Origin: Rostrohypoxylon terebratum
Lineage: Eukaryota > Ascomycota > Sordariomycetes > Xylariales > Hypoxylaceae
Assembly (NCBI GenBank): GCA_022497145.1
Contig: MU385878.1
Location: 248,001 to 312,000 of the forward strand
DNA: 64,000 nucleotides
Direction of reading: 5' to 3'
Below are positions 13,501-25,789 of this stretch, piece after piece. The position numbers and the translations under genes are program-made. Every line of letters begins with the position of its first letter. The stretch's first letter is position 1. Under the pieces are notes generated by a model that saw nothing but the letters and a program-made list of their open reading frames with translations, was not told the origin of the DNA and searched no databases.

Positions 13501-15309
13501 ATGGCCGAAGTTAATAGGTTACACTTCAAGTAAGTTAGTCCTTCGCGCACTCCGATTTGATTTGCTTATTACACGCCTTTCATTTCCTATTCTGGCCTGC
13601 ATTGAACATATATTGGGGCGATCCGGTCCCCTTTCGGCCTTTCGGTGGTTGAAATCGCTCTAGTTAATATACTCGTACATAGTATCAGGTGTACGTACTA
13701 CGTACTACTACTGCGTATGTCGAGACCTACTAGGGGTAGTATATCACTGCATCACTGCATCACCGCATCACTACATCATGTATACCCAAAAAGAGAAGCT
13801 TCAGCTACTAATGCAATGGATAACATTATGGAGTATATGTGCGCTTTGACATCTTACCTCCTTCCTATTACTAGTCCTCCTGGACTCCTGGAAGCTAGTG
13901 TAGAGGAGGATTGTGGGTAGAGCTTTGCACTCTTGTTAGCTTCTCTCCTCTTCGCTAAGTTCGCTTCACTTTGCTTCACCTCGCTTCCCCAGATTAGGTC
14001 GAGAGATCATCACATCACCCAGATAGATCAGATAGGCTACTGTCTGGAGGCGCCTTTTCTTCAACTAGCACACACATGTATGCACGATCGATTTTGTGGA
14101 TCGATTGACGTGGCACGGCACGGCACGGCATTGACTACCTAGATGTCATAAAAGAGGGTAGGATTTGAGCTAAACTGATTGTGTTCGCAGCAAAGAGGCG
14201 TCGACATACGACACCAACCATAGCAAGCTCAATGAGCGTCTGACCAAAGAAATCCAATCTCGGTTAGATTGGATCGGTGTCGATTGGGTCACTGCTGACG
14301 ACCAAGACGACGGCAATGACAGCGATGACCACCAAAGTAGTGGTGATGGCAATGAGGACGAGAATGACAGTGGTAGCAGAAGAGAACCCACTAAAGAATC
14401 TCCATCTGCTCAAGGAAAGAAGAAAGTGAGGCTTCTAGATTATGCCTGTGGTACCGGCATGATGACTAGAGTAAGCCACCCCTCTTAAGTTCCGTCTCTA
14501 TCACGCTACTCAAGATATGATCATAATTATAGTTGTTACTTGATCAATGGTTTTCTAATACATCTTAATAGGCACTCGCTCCCTACACCACCCAATGCAT
14601 CGGTATCGATGTATCAGAGAATATGGTTGCAGTTTATAACTCTCAAGCACAGAACCAGGTACGCACAAGTTCCAAATTCCAACATCGCATTCCAACCTCT
14701 TAAGACCTCGTTTATATTCGGTCTCATATTCTCCATATATTCCCGTCAGTGCATTCCATTTCTACTTTCTATCCCAAGTATCCTATCCGACTCACAACTT
14801 TCCCTTGCCTTTCATTGGATTTCGCAAACGCCCTGGACTTGCATAGGTACTAGCATAGGTAGTAACCAAGCAACTCATAGGGCTTATCGCGTGACGAGAT
14901 GTACGCTGTGATAGGAGACCTCATAGCGGCGGATGGGCCCCAGCCGTCCGATGCCTTGGCAGACGAGTGCCTCTTCGGGTTCGATATAGCCACAGTTGGG
15001 GGTGGTCTCCATCATTTCGCGGACCCGGAGCTAGCCGCCGACCGCCTAGTAGAACGTCTACGCCCCGGTGGCGTCCTGCTGGTCTGGGATTTCCTACCGC
15101 ACGGGCCCATGTCCGGACACACCAGAGACTACGGAGTCATGCACCACGGCCTCTCAGAGGAAAGGGTCCGGGCCATGTTTGAGCGCGCCGGGGCCGCGAA
15201 GGGCTTCTCTCTCGAGGTCCTAGGCTCCGGTATGTCAATTGACGTTGGTGGGCATGGAGAGAAGATACGGAGAGAGATCTTCCTTGCTAGGGGGGAGAAG
15301 GCTGTCTAG
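13501..15309 (+). CDS. class I SAM-dependent methyltransferase
   Basis: Predicted soluble S-adenosylmethionine-dependent methyltransferase of the UbiE/Methyltransf_11-12 type; substrate unknown. Four exons join in phase: 13501-13529, 14191-14470, 14572-14658 and 14881-15309, giving 274 residues. The N-terminus reads MAEVNRLHFNKEASTYD, the usual helix before the Rossmann fold in this family. Motif I is LLDYACGTG at residues 91-99, and acidic residue D116 in GIDVSENM is the expected ribose-binding position. FDIATVGGGLHHF and a later LRPGGVLLVWDF match motifs post-II and III. An acidic low-complexity insert (about residues 50-80, rich in D, S, N and G) sits before motif I. The first intron, 661 bp, is unusually long for this genome. 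Exon 1 is only 29 bp, so the start depends on the family match. No neighbouring biosynthetic genes hint at a substrate. Confidence 0.85.
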
Positions 15310-18300
15310 CCATGTAAAGCTTGTTCACGACCTTGTATGGCCCTGCCCCCTTGCTACCAAAACGGAACCAACCTTAGTTCAATAGCCTACTTCAATACTG
15401 AAAGTTCTCCTCCAATCGTGATAATAAGCATACAATCATATGATCTTGGCTTGGTGGAGAGACACGCTCTAGTTACAAGTTTCGACTGTATTGAACATAC
15501 TCGTTCAATGTAGGTATATCACTAACGTGAAACCACTATATATCCCAAGGAAAAGCAGAAGTGTGTCGCTATTCGAGAATTCATCACCTGATAACATATC
15601 CAGAGCCAGTACCTAATCGGAGCCCATTGCCTAGATACCGCTGTTATATCCACCACAACCTTGATTATCTATCCAGTCAACACCAGTCAAGCTCTAGAAG
15701 TGTGTATATCAGACTTGCCACGACAGAAGAGCGGTAATCTAAAGTCGCATGTTAGAAAGATTGACAAGAAAATAATAATCATGCAATTGATCATCATATC
15801 GAGTCTTACGCAGGTAGGTTAAGTATTTTCTTGATAAGTACTTCGAAAAAAAGATGCGTTAGGAAAACGAGGGCATGCCCCTATACGAAAAATACGAGAA
15901 CGCAAGCAAAAGGGACACTTCGCTCTCGTAAAATCTGATTTCTAGGGCGGAGTTTAATTCGATCCATTCAACATAGTATACCTCTCGATTATTATATTCG
16001 CCATCCATTCAACATCACGTCCTTCATTAGACCTCTTTCATCTTTTAGATGACAGCCATTCGTAGTACTGCTCATAGCTAGCTAATGTTGTTATTCACGC
16101 CCACATTCTCACGAACCGCTATCTCACCAGTGTCGCGTCCTTCTCTACTACGAAGCACCTCTCCGCAAAGAATCCACACCTATTCTGTTGATGCCATATC
16201 TCGCTAATTCGGCGAACCATGACGGATTTCCATCCGCCTACGTTGACCGTGCCACTCCGCCACGGCCGTCCCTTCTTGCCTCTCTTTAACATGGACAGTA
16301 CAGTATTCCCACAATGGCGTCACAGTCGAGGTATACGCTCACCTGCGACTCTTCAGAAGTTTGGAGGACTGTTTGCGTATGAAGAACGAGGGTCTCTAGC
16401 TGAAGAAAGTTGTTGAGTGTCCGGAGGAACATTCCTTGTTCGCACAGAGTCGCGTCCATATCTAGCTCGATTGTGTGTAGGTGGAGTAGCCGACGAGAGA
16501 GAAGAGAGAGAAGAGAGATCCTCTACTGGCATTTTCGGGCACTGCTATCTTTCGTCGTCGTTCTGGTAGATGCGTGCTGAAATCCTCGCAATGTAGCACC
16601 TGAAGCTGACAGAGTTGCGAGAAGGATATAGATCGAAGAAATGGGAATAGAGGTACATCGATGAGTAACAATCGTCTCAATCGGGAAGAGTCCCAATGTT
16701 GTTTTTTACTTCGTCCGGGCTGTGATTCCAGTCGTACGAGCGGAGCTATAGTTCTTAGAACGCTAGCAATCGTTCGTCTCCTCGAAAGCCTATTTTGTGT
16801 GAAAGACTGCCAAAACAATGTAAAGGTAGATCATCCACATATACCTAGATACTATTTTTTTTGACGTGATTCCAGCTTATAACATTAGAAGGTGTCGAAA
16901 AATAGCCAGAGCGACGTGTTCCTACGTAACGCCATCTGCAATAAACGTTAACTAGCTGTTGGAAAAAGTTGGATGAGATACATTTCTCTCTTCAAGCCTC
17001 AAAGGGGTGGGATAAGTCGAATAAGTCCTACATATAACCCTTACTTGAGTCATGTTAGGCAATGTGCGATGTTGAAAGAGATATGTATTATGGGTAAAGT
17101 AACCAATGTTGAGCAACACCCCGAGAAAGAAAGGATGTATGTAGATTGTCGGGCTAGCTATGATGGCTATGGCGGGAGGACATGTTTTATTCTACTTGGC
17201 CCGCACAAAAGTTCGGAGGAGAAAATGTCAAACATGTTAGTAATTACTAATACTTAGTCTAACACCTGGCAGTCCATACTAGGTAAACAGTAGTTTATAA
17301 ACAAGAGGTCCCTAATAATAAATAGTCATGATCTGTGTTGAGAGAGATATGGATGTATTATGTACACTGTACACTGTATACTGTACAGAACGGGCATAAG
17401 AGGTACCCTAGAATTTAGATCATGAAATTCAATATCGCTATGATTGACGTGATCATTATCCGAGTCTAGACACCATTTTTCCCCATTTCAGTTGAAACCC
17501 TGGTCGAATTTTACATGAAGCAGAGTTACATAGGTAATATTATATGTTACCAAAGTAACCTTGTGCTAATATGTGTTATAGGTTATGGAAGATCAGACGG
17601 CCGAGGGTTAGAAGGAACTCGGGATGAAAATACATCAATGTGAACTATTAGACCTGCGCTAGTAGGGTACTGTATTGCACCATCCAGGTGAGCTTTGAAG
17701 GCATTGCAGGGGCGACACGTGAATTTTGCAACTTTCGCCCAAAATAGCGACCCCAGGGCCCACAATGATAGCCCTAGGCCCCTACTTCGTAGTGTAGAAG
17801 TAATTAAGTTACTAGGTAGGACCTAGGTACGTAGCGCTCTCTATCTTCCCAAACCTGTGGTCCCTCCCGCCGTCACAAAGGAAGCCACCCGCACCTGTAC
17901 AATACTAGGGTCGAACTGAGCCTTCCCTTCGCTTGCGACTCCCACGTGGAAGGGCATGGTCTGAGTGTAAAAGAAAGTGTTGGCGGATTTGTATCATGGA
18001 CGTTCCAATCATCAGATGTATACTACATACTAGGTATGTACTTGACATTGTACATCCAATACGTATCCCGAGCCGGGGTTATACTAGTAGTTACCCTAAT
18101 AGGAAATTTAAAGGTGGAACCAGAATATGAAGATTGGATGGCCCTGGATACACTTTAGTAAGCCAATTGAAGTTTGAAGTTTGAAAGACACCGGATGCAT
18201 TTGATACCTACTATGTACATCCATCTATGATGTATAGGTAATTACCTGGGTACCTACCTCCTACGTACCTACCCTACCTAAGGGAAGATCTATGTAATAT

Positions 18301-19331
18301 CTCATCGCTGCTAGGTAGATCGGACGAATCAAGCGGTACCAGCGGTACCTCGAGTCTTGACGTCTTTCGAGGTCCTGGGGGGGGAGGTACTACTGACTAC
18401 TGTGCGAAAAGCATACCAACCCGCTAGGAGGGTCTTCTCGTTTGAGGCTTGAACGAATCGTTGAAATCGTTGCGGGGGCATCCGCGATCAACATTAACTC
18501 CGTTCATTTCAAATGTAGGTGATTACGTCATTGCATTTTGGTATCAGCCTAGTAGTATAGAGACTCTTGTTTATAATATGGATGAATCGAAAGGACGGTC
18601 ATTGATGACGGATTAGTCGGGTTTTACGGACGGAACGACGGTGCGCCTCCATCTGTCATTCTATTACTAGGGCTTGTAATTTATAACTAGAAAATTGCCT
18701 GAACAATACCTACTAGTTCCTACTAGTAGGTACTAGTAGCGACTAATGGTCTACTACATTACTACATTACTACATTACTACATGGAATTGTAGTGCTATT
18801 TCTACGCTAGATAATTTATAATTTATAAAATTGTGCCATACCTAAAGTACTAGGTAAGCAACATACATGCAAGTGCAACTTTTACGATCCATCTGCCTTT
18901 TATTTCTTTCTTTCGCCGCCATTATTGAATCACGTATATGGATCGAATATGTTTATGATATCCATTCATGGAACTGCTATTTGTCGATGTGACTCGAGGC
19001 TATCCATATATGTCTAGAGGCAAAAAAGTACGACTTGTTGGCAAGATGATGGGTGGACGGAGTCCTTGAACGAACAGTGGGTATTGAGGTATGCGGAAAC
19101 GATGGATTGCGGTCCTGATATCGGGGGAATCTCGTAAGGAAGAGAAAAGGAGAAGCTCAAATCAACAAACTGGACATGAACATCAAGCTGGCCCACATCA
19201 GGTCTTCATAGCTGCTCTCCCGGGTCCTCATAACTTCTGTCGCTCCCTTGAAACGAGGACAAATGTGTATGTCCTCAGCCTTTGAGCCTTTAAGCTTTGG
19301 GGAGCAAACGCGTACGCAGTCCAAATGTTGA
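15310..19331. other. gene-free interval, about 4 kb
   Basis: Only short frames without recognisable motifs are present. The longest (16219-16416 on +, 16462-16818 on -) overlap each other on opposite strands and have no family resemblance. The interval contains the 3' flank of the methyltransferase gene, TAGGTACC-type palindromes at 17813-17834 and 18237-18262, a pentamer-like CTACATTA repeat at 18750-18782, and AT-rich stretches. I see no RNA gene. Confidence 0.55.
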
Positions 19332-20983
19332 TCAATATCGGTAGATCGGCTCCTTCTGCTTCGAAGGCGTAGCATCATAAATATCACTGCTCTCGTCACC
19401 GTCTCGGGATTCTCGGGCATTCGACGATGCATTTCCCGCGGCTCCGTGCATCGTGTCTTTTCCAAGAGCACTTTCCTGCCGACCTACGTAGCTTGCTGTT
19501 GTCTCGAAGCCCGGGTGAAAAGGCTCGAATGCCAATCGAGGCTCCTCGATATAATTAGAAGAAGCTCCAATGCCGGATCCCGAGCCTCCAACCCCGTGAT
19601 TCCTCGATTCCGAGTGCTCGGGTTCAGGGTCCCTGAACGGGTCTTCCTCTGTAGCAGGTGTATGAGTCCTCGAAGGACCCGCTATAGCGGGCTCGTACTC
19701 CCTTTCTTTACCCTTGCCATTGGGGTTTCGGGATGGAACGGGCGGGACTTCTAACCCCAGCCCATTCTGTTCCGAGTCCACGGGACTCACAGGCTCTTGG
19801 TGGTCAGGCTGGGGATCCATGACCGCGACGAGTTTCCTGGCATTTAACATCGCTCTTTGGTGTAGACTTAGAGAGGCCTGCAGCTGCTCGTTGGTATCGA
19901 TTAAACTCTCCATGGTATCATTATCAGGAGCCGGATCCTCGGCAGTCATGTATATTTGTATACTTCGGCTCGCGCTTGTGCAGCGATCAGCGAACTCTTT
20001 TATGAGGTCGTTACTAAGTACTTCGACAGGTGGTGTGTTGGTGACCACCTGTTGGAGGAGTTTCGCAGATGTCCGTGCCTCCTCGAGTCTACTCGCCAGC
20101 TCAACAGGGTTTGGGAGCTTGCGATTCGAATGGCTTCGCGCGAAGTAGTTCTGTGAATGTGGGTTGAATGGTGGCGCATTGAGCGTCCGTGGCTCCATGG
20201 GTTGCTGATTACGTCCCTGGCTAGTACGTCAGTAAAAGTGATGTTTCGACGGGAAACAAGAATATTATACATTATATTGTCGCCGAGCTTTATCCTTTTC
20301 CCTCTTCCACATCTCGATAAGAAGGGTTAATCCCTCATCATACGCTTTTGTATTTTCGAAAGAATCCAGCGTTTCCATCATCATTTGGCGTACGCTTGGA
20401 TCGCGAACGGATCTCAGCAGCTCCTTCGTCGTATCAACAAATTTTTGGTCGAGATTTCTCGTGAACGTTTGGCCGGGGTTGTCGGCAAGGATGCGGATGA
20501 GCATGATGGCGTTGTATTGGTACGAGGGCTTCGTCCAGTAGTCCCTTTTCAGATATTTTCGGATCAAGCGCGCGCATTCTGCGGCAGCAGCAGGGGATGA
20601 TTCGGCGGCATCGACGATGGGGGGTAAGTAGAGCACCTCGTCTCCCGCATTACTAGAGCTAGATTCACAGAAAGATTTCTAACCGCCATACAATTAGATT
20701 TCTCAGATTACTCTAGGTTGTGATAAGACAGGGCAAACATCAACGCACCACGCAACGAGCGGCTGTAGCTTCAGGGCCATCGCCTTCGACCGTAACAGAG
20801 GGACCGGCGCCTGAAGGAGGAATTAGCGAGAACTGTAAGTTAGCTCCAGCTAACTTGCAAATGACGCATCTGTGAATGCTGGATCGAATGCATGAGACCA
20901 AAGTCGGGGTTTTTAGACATACCATCACTAGTATTCTTCTTCCTTATGGTGCCTAGCACCTTGCTCATTTTGAGCGACTTCAT
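19332..20983 (-). CDS. lsb5: VHS and GAT domain protein, Lsb5-like
   Basis: Predicted adaptor linking endosomal/endocytic sorting with the actin machinery, as known for yeast Lsb5 (binds Las17, ubiquitin and Arf). Four exons on the minus strand keep phase: 20983-20923, 20810-20749, 20678-20271 and 20216-19332, giving 471 residues. The N-terminus is basic (SKVLGTIRKKNTSD). A VHS-type all-helical domain covers about residues 35-165; YLPPIVDAAESS and IRILADNPGQTFT are typical. A three-helix GAT domain follows at about 213-307 (from PNPVELASRLEEARTSAK to LHQRAMLNARKL). The last 150 residues are disordered and rich in P, S and E. There is no GAE/ear domain, which argues against a Gga protein. A second in-frame ATG lies 15 bp inside exon 1. 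Introns are 112, 70 and 54 bp. Assignment to Lsb5 rather than another VHS-GAT protein is inference from domain order. Confidence 0.87.
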
Positions 20984-23228
20984 CGTCGCTTAAAAGTATT
21001 TTTTTTATTTTCAGCTACACATATGGTTGTTTCGATTGTTGCAATTGAAACACAGAGCGAGACGAGTCGAGGCTGGCTGGCTGGTTGGCGCGGAATGAAT
21101 GAATGTATCTTAGATACCCAGTTAACCATGCGCGTCGCACTTTAAAACTTGTGTATTCCAGAGTGAGTGAATCGAGCTCTGTACGAGACGGTGAGCCGGT
21201 AAAGCAGGTGTTTGCCAACGCCTTTCGTGTATGGGATATAATATTCGCCGTTTGGATGCAGGATGCAAGATGCAAGTTTTAAATTAAAGTAAGGCGCGGG
21301 TAAGTTGAGTTTGACACTTTTAATAGTCTGAGGGTTTGGGGGCCTTGCAGGACGATGGAGGGACTATTATATGACTTGACGAATGGATGGAAAGGATGGA
21401 ATCGCACTTGACACATGGATGCCGCGTTTCAGCCTTGATGTAATTGGAAGAGGCACACAATCGGAGTGTGTTACTACTACATATATAATATGTAGGCGCT
21501 AGGTAGAAAAGACAAGGAAATGAACAAATGATATTGGTTGGTTATTGTTGAAGTGCTGAAAAAAAGGTTGGAAAAAAAAAGAGAGAGAGAACTTACCTAG
21601 GAGTTAAGCCAGGTACCCATGTTTCAAGTCCTACTATACGTAGTACGTACATACATACGAAGTGCTATGTACATAGTAGGCATACCTAGTAGGTAAATAC
21701 GTACCTGATACCTATTTCCCTCAATATTGCATACATGCTAGACTAGAGGACTCCCTCCTCTTCAAGCCCGAGTCTTTTAGACAACATCCTCCGGGAATGG
21801 CCGGACCTTCTATTTTCGACGTCCACTTCATCCCCGGTATCTAGCCTTAGTAGACTTAGTTAATATCCCATCCGAATTATAGATAGCAGTGTCAGAATGA
21901 TTGTGTAGTAATTAATTTGCCCAAGTTGACGTGCCAGTGTGCACAGCCTCAACACTACACGCAACCCCCCCCCCCCCTCCCTCCCCCCCCTTTGTACATG
22001 CAACAAAATGCAAGTGTGTGGTACGGGGATATTGGCGAGATTGCATCAAGTCTCCTATAGCCTAGATCGCTTTGTTGCTAGCCAGTCTACAGCAGTACAG
22101 CAGCATGCTTTTCACGCGTAGCATATGAATCAGCTGCCCTAGTCTAGCTGAGAAATCGAGTCATCGACACCGTCATCGTCTTAGCTGTGTATACCGTACG
22201 CGCGGCGCGTCAGCTATTATCCCTACTTTTATGTTGCCGGCTCTTTATACCACGTAGTCGTATTATCAAGTGATCTATCAAAATTTGTAAAGCTATGTAG
22301 GTGCTAGTATAGTCAAGCGGAGTACAGACCTCACCTTCTCTTGCAATATGCAATACAAGGCTTTATGATGCCAAGAATTTTAATTCACCAAAACTCGTCC
22401 ACTTGTCTAGGTATATTTTCCAACTACCTAATAGATGATAAGATATTTCTCATAGTTTCAGAACATCTCACCTCGTCTATAATTCTTCCTTTTTTCATAC
22501 CCGAGGTTTGTTAAAACATGTTGAGAATTCCACAATGAACAGCTACCAAATAATAAATTACTACGTACCTACATACCTAAGGTCCTAGGCAGATAGGTAG
22601 ATGGGAACACTTCACCAAGCCTACACAAACAGACAGGATGTTAGGGTACAATACAATGCCATTTCAAAACTACAAGACATTTTTGAAAGCAAGCTTAGAT
22701 TAATGATCATCGAACCTTTATGTAAAGCATGCAAAGCAAGATGACCATGCCAGTAAACGCCACTGATAGCATCCCCGATCGTCGTAGTCTCAAGAACCTC
22801 TCGTCCATGAGGAAGCGGGGAGAAGCAAAGATCAGTTCTTACTACGCCGTACGCCTTAAAAATGCCCACGCAATGTTCCATGTAGTATACACAATGACGA
22901 AAGCTCCCTCCACGCCATATCTTTCTGGGAATCTTAAAAATCTCCTACCATTAACAACGAAAACCTGAAAAACTTGTCTTTCTGAACTTCGGACCACACG
23001 AAGTTACGAGATGTCGGTTCCATTGAAATCATTGGACCACCTTATAAAACCCAGCCGGATATAGACGCAGGCGCAAAGGAAATCAGCCTGCGTCATCACG
23101 AGAGCTTGAGAGTCCCGGTCAACAATACCAGCTTTGTCAGAAAACCCCATATGATAATACGCAACGTCAACTGACTAATATTCGGCGTCCATGTCCGTTG
23201 GGAAGGGGTCGCTCGTGTTTTTTTTTTT
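20984..23228. other. intergenic interval with poly-C tract
   Basis: This is the promoter region of the Lsb5-like gene (minus strand) and the 3' flank of ash1. The short frames at 22621-22968 on both strands look like chance. A C-run lies at 21966-21990 and an A-rich GA tract at 21560-21590. I see no RNA gene. Confidence 0.5.
21966..21990. repeat. homopyrimidine C-run with G-quadruplex potential on the minus strand
   Basis: A run of more than a dozen C, then TCC, CTCC and eight more C. The complementary strand has at least four runs of three or more G within 25 bases, so it can in principle form a G-quadruplex, and the C strand an i-motif. Confidence 0.7.
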
Positions 23229-25789
23229 TCATGATTGCACAAATCGGATCTTGCTAACGGATCGGGTCACTTCGACGGCCTTTCTAGGGGATGCCGATGC
23301 CGAGCTACGCTGATTGTCCTCATCCTCCTCGTCCACCTCATCATATTCGAAAGAAGTTATCGTTTTCTTGCTCGCGGAGGCAGTCGTAGCTCTCTCGGGC
23401 CCCGCGGCAACAATGGTAGACTTTGAGTTGCGTGAGTATGGCACTCTGGGGCTTGTTCGGAGTCTGGCCGGGGCCTTCGGCTGAGCCTTAGCTTTGCTGT
23501 AGGTTCTGACAACACTCTTCGACTTTCGGACAGCTGCCTTCCCACCGGCAATTGATTTCGAGCCGCGGACTGAGATTGAAATCGAAGACACGCTGCGCTT
23601 TATAGCAGTAGCCGCTCCCTTAGCTGCCTTCAGGCCGGCAGTGGAGAGACCGCCTCGAACACCCTTGGCCTTAGCTCCCGTTGGAGCCTTGATCTTGCGC
23701 TTCTTGATCGCGCTTCCCTCATCGCCGTCCTTCTCGCCAATGGCGTCCTTAAACTTCCTCTTGCCTGCATTAACACCTTTCTTCACAGTCTCTGCCAAGC
23801 CGCCCTTAGCTGTCTTCGGCTGCTTCTGTTCCTTAGGCTTCGGACCTAGGACTCCTCGGCAGTTGGCGCTACCACAAAGACACTTCTGTACGTTCTTAGC
23901 CGAAAAAGGGTCAAAGTTGTAGTCATAGGTCAACTCTTCGCCCGTCATGATAGGGCGATCCCCGGCAAAAAGTGCCATTCGCGGCTGTCCCGAGACAATC
24001 CATTTGACCATCTTGCAATTCGGATCGCACGAATGATTGACGAAACGAGCGATGCTACCAGTCGTCGCGTCAATGATCATATTCTGGTCGAATGACATCA
24101 AGTAATAGCACTGGATTCGATGATCAGCAATCAAGCCAAATACCCATATTCAATTCGGCATGTTTCCTACCTGGTTATTCTTGTACACCTCATTCATACG
24201 ACGATCACACTCCTCCTCGGTAATGATCTCGCCCGTGTACTCCATAATGATTTGATTAGGCTCAAAGCAGCGATTAGCCCGAATACCGTAGCCTCTGTCT
24301 TCGGTTTTCACAACCTCGACGCCTGTGTGGAACTTGCGGCCTTCCTTGGTGCGCTCCTGCAGCTGGGAGAACGGGCGATTCTGGCAAAACTGGGGGCCCG
24401 CATTGCAGTTTGTTTCATCGCACTCGTAAAGCATGATGCGGTTCTGGCACGACTCGCCGCATCCTTCTTCCGGCTTGCAAACACATTTCGAAGTATTGTC
24501 CTTAAAATGAGGCGTCTTCTTCCAGTAGGCTCCAGCATCGCCGACGAACCGATCTAAGTATTTGTTAACTAGGCGCACGAGAGTCAAGCAGGGTGCGGGG
24601 ATGAAAAATCGGTTACAGGGGAACGAAATTGATGGGCACACTAACTCTTTGTTATCTTGCGCCATTCGTCCGGCTTTGGCTGTCCAGGGGGGAGAGGATG
24701 ACAGACGTCGAATGGCAACTTGAAGTCTCTACCCTGAATCAACATGCGCATGCCATTATACATAGGCATAGGCATTACACGGTTCACACTGGCGCTAGGC
24801 ATCAGCTCTGGAAGCTGTGCCAAGGTCTTCTTCTCAGATGGAGTAAGGCCCTGGTATATATCTATAGGCATCTCCTGGCCGGCGTACAAGCCTCGGTCGA
24901 GATACTTCTTAACCCGCTTCTTTCTAAAAACGGGGCCTTCTTCGACAGGAGGTTCCGGCTCGGGGGCAGGGACGGCCGGCGTTTCGTCGGCTACCTTAGC
25001 CTTCTTTTTGGGGGGCTCATTTTCGTCGACGTACTTACCGTTAGCCCACGTGGTATACAGAACGGGTTTCTTGTCAATACCAGCGAATTCGTCCGTATCT
25101 TGTAGGCGTCGTAGTTCACGTGACATTTTAGAATATCCTTTCTCAAGCGTCTTTCTGCTTCGCTTGCCAAGGGCAGAGAGCTTGCTCGCGAGGGTCTCGG
25201 TCTCAATGCCGGAAGAACGCGTAGAGATCCGTCGCTGGTGGTCGGCCTCTTTTGTCTTAGTCTTAACAGACTTTGGGAATTTCGCAACAGCGCGACTCTC
25301 TTCGCTGTCCCCAACCGGAGTGCCGCCGGTCACTGTGTTTCTTCGCTTTCGGTCGGATACATCGTCTCCCTTAGATCGACGTTTACCATGAATAGCAGTG
25401 CCCGCCAGCTCGGCGAGATTGTATATAGGCGCGCTCTGGCGCTCTCGCCGCGAGCGAACGTACACAGGCGTGTCAATGGGAGTCTGGGGGATGGAGTCGG
25501 AGGGATCAGACAATTGGACAAGGTTGGGAAGTTCGGCAGACGCGACAATCGAATCGGCTACCTCCGACGGCGCGTCTACTTCGATCTGGTCGGCGAGGTC
25601 GTCACCGCGACCAATTGCAGCAGCGACATCGATCTTAGAGGTTTCTGATGCTAGGCTGATGGTGTCGGCTATGGTGGTGGGAGGGGTCGAGCTTAGCGAC
25701 GCGGGATTGGAAAATGTATCACCAGCCGGACTGACGCTGGACTCTGAAGAGAGGGCGCGCGTCGGCGACATGGCTACAAGCGAATCCAT
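23229..25789 (-). CDS. ash1: ASH1-type histone H3 lysine-36 methyltransferase
   Basis: Nuclear SET-domain lysine methyltransferase of the Ash1 branch. Filamentous-fungal ASH1 deposits H3K36 methylation in repressed, often subtelomeric chromatin. Three exons in phase (25789-24646, 24553-24171, 24110-23229) give 802 residues. Residues 1-320 are disordered and S/T-rich. A conserved pre-AWS stretch precedes a cysteine-rich AWS domain at about 395-447 (C405, C407 and further paired cysteines). SET spans about 448-573, with GYGIRA, the cofactor-binding RFVNHSCDPNC around 530-540, and catalytic-core ELTYDYNF. Post-SET is KCLCGSANCRG. The C-terminal 200 residues are basic and low-complexity, suiting DNA or nucleosome contact; no bromo, PHD or BAH domain is seen. 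The key catalytic residues look intact. Set2 is less likely because no WW or SRI domain follows. A genomic run of about 11 A directly follows the stop codon. Confidence 0.95.

Noticed and set aside
16219..16818. Opposing frames of 65 and 118 residues downstream of the methyltransferase
   Set aside because: They lie close together or overlap on opposite strands with no recognisable motif or splice partner.
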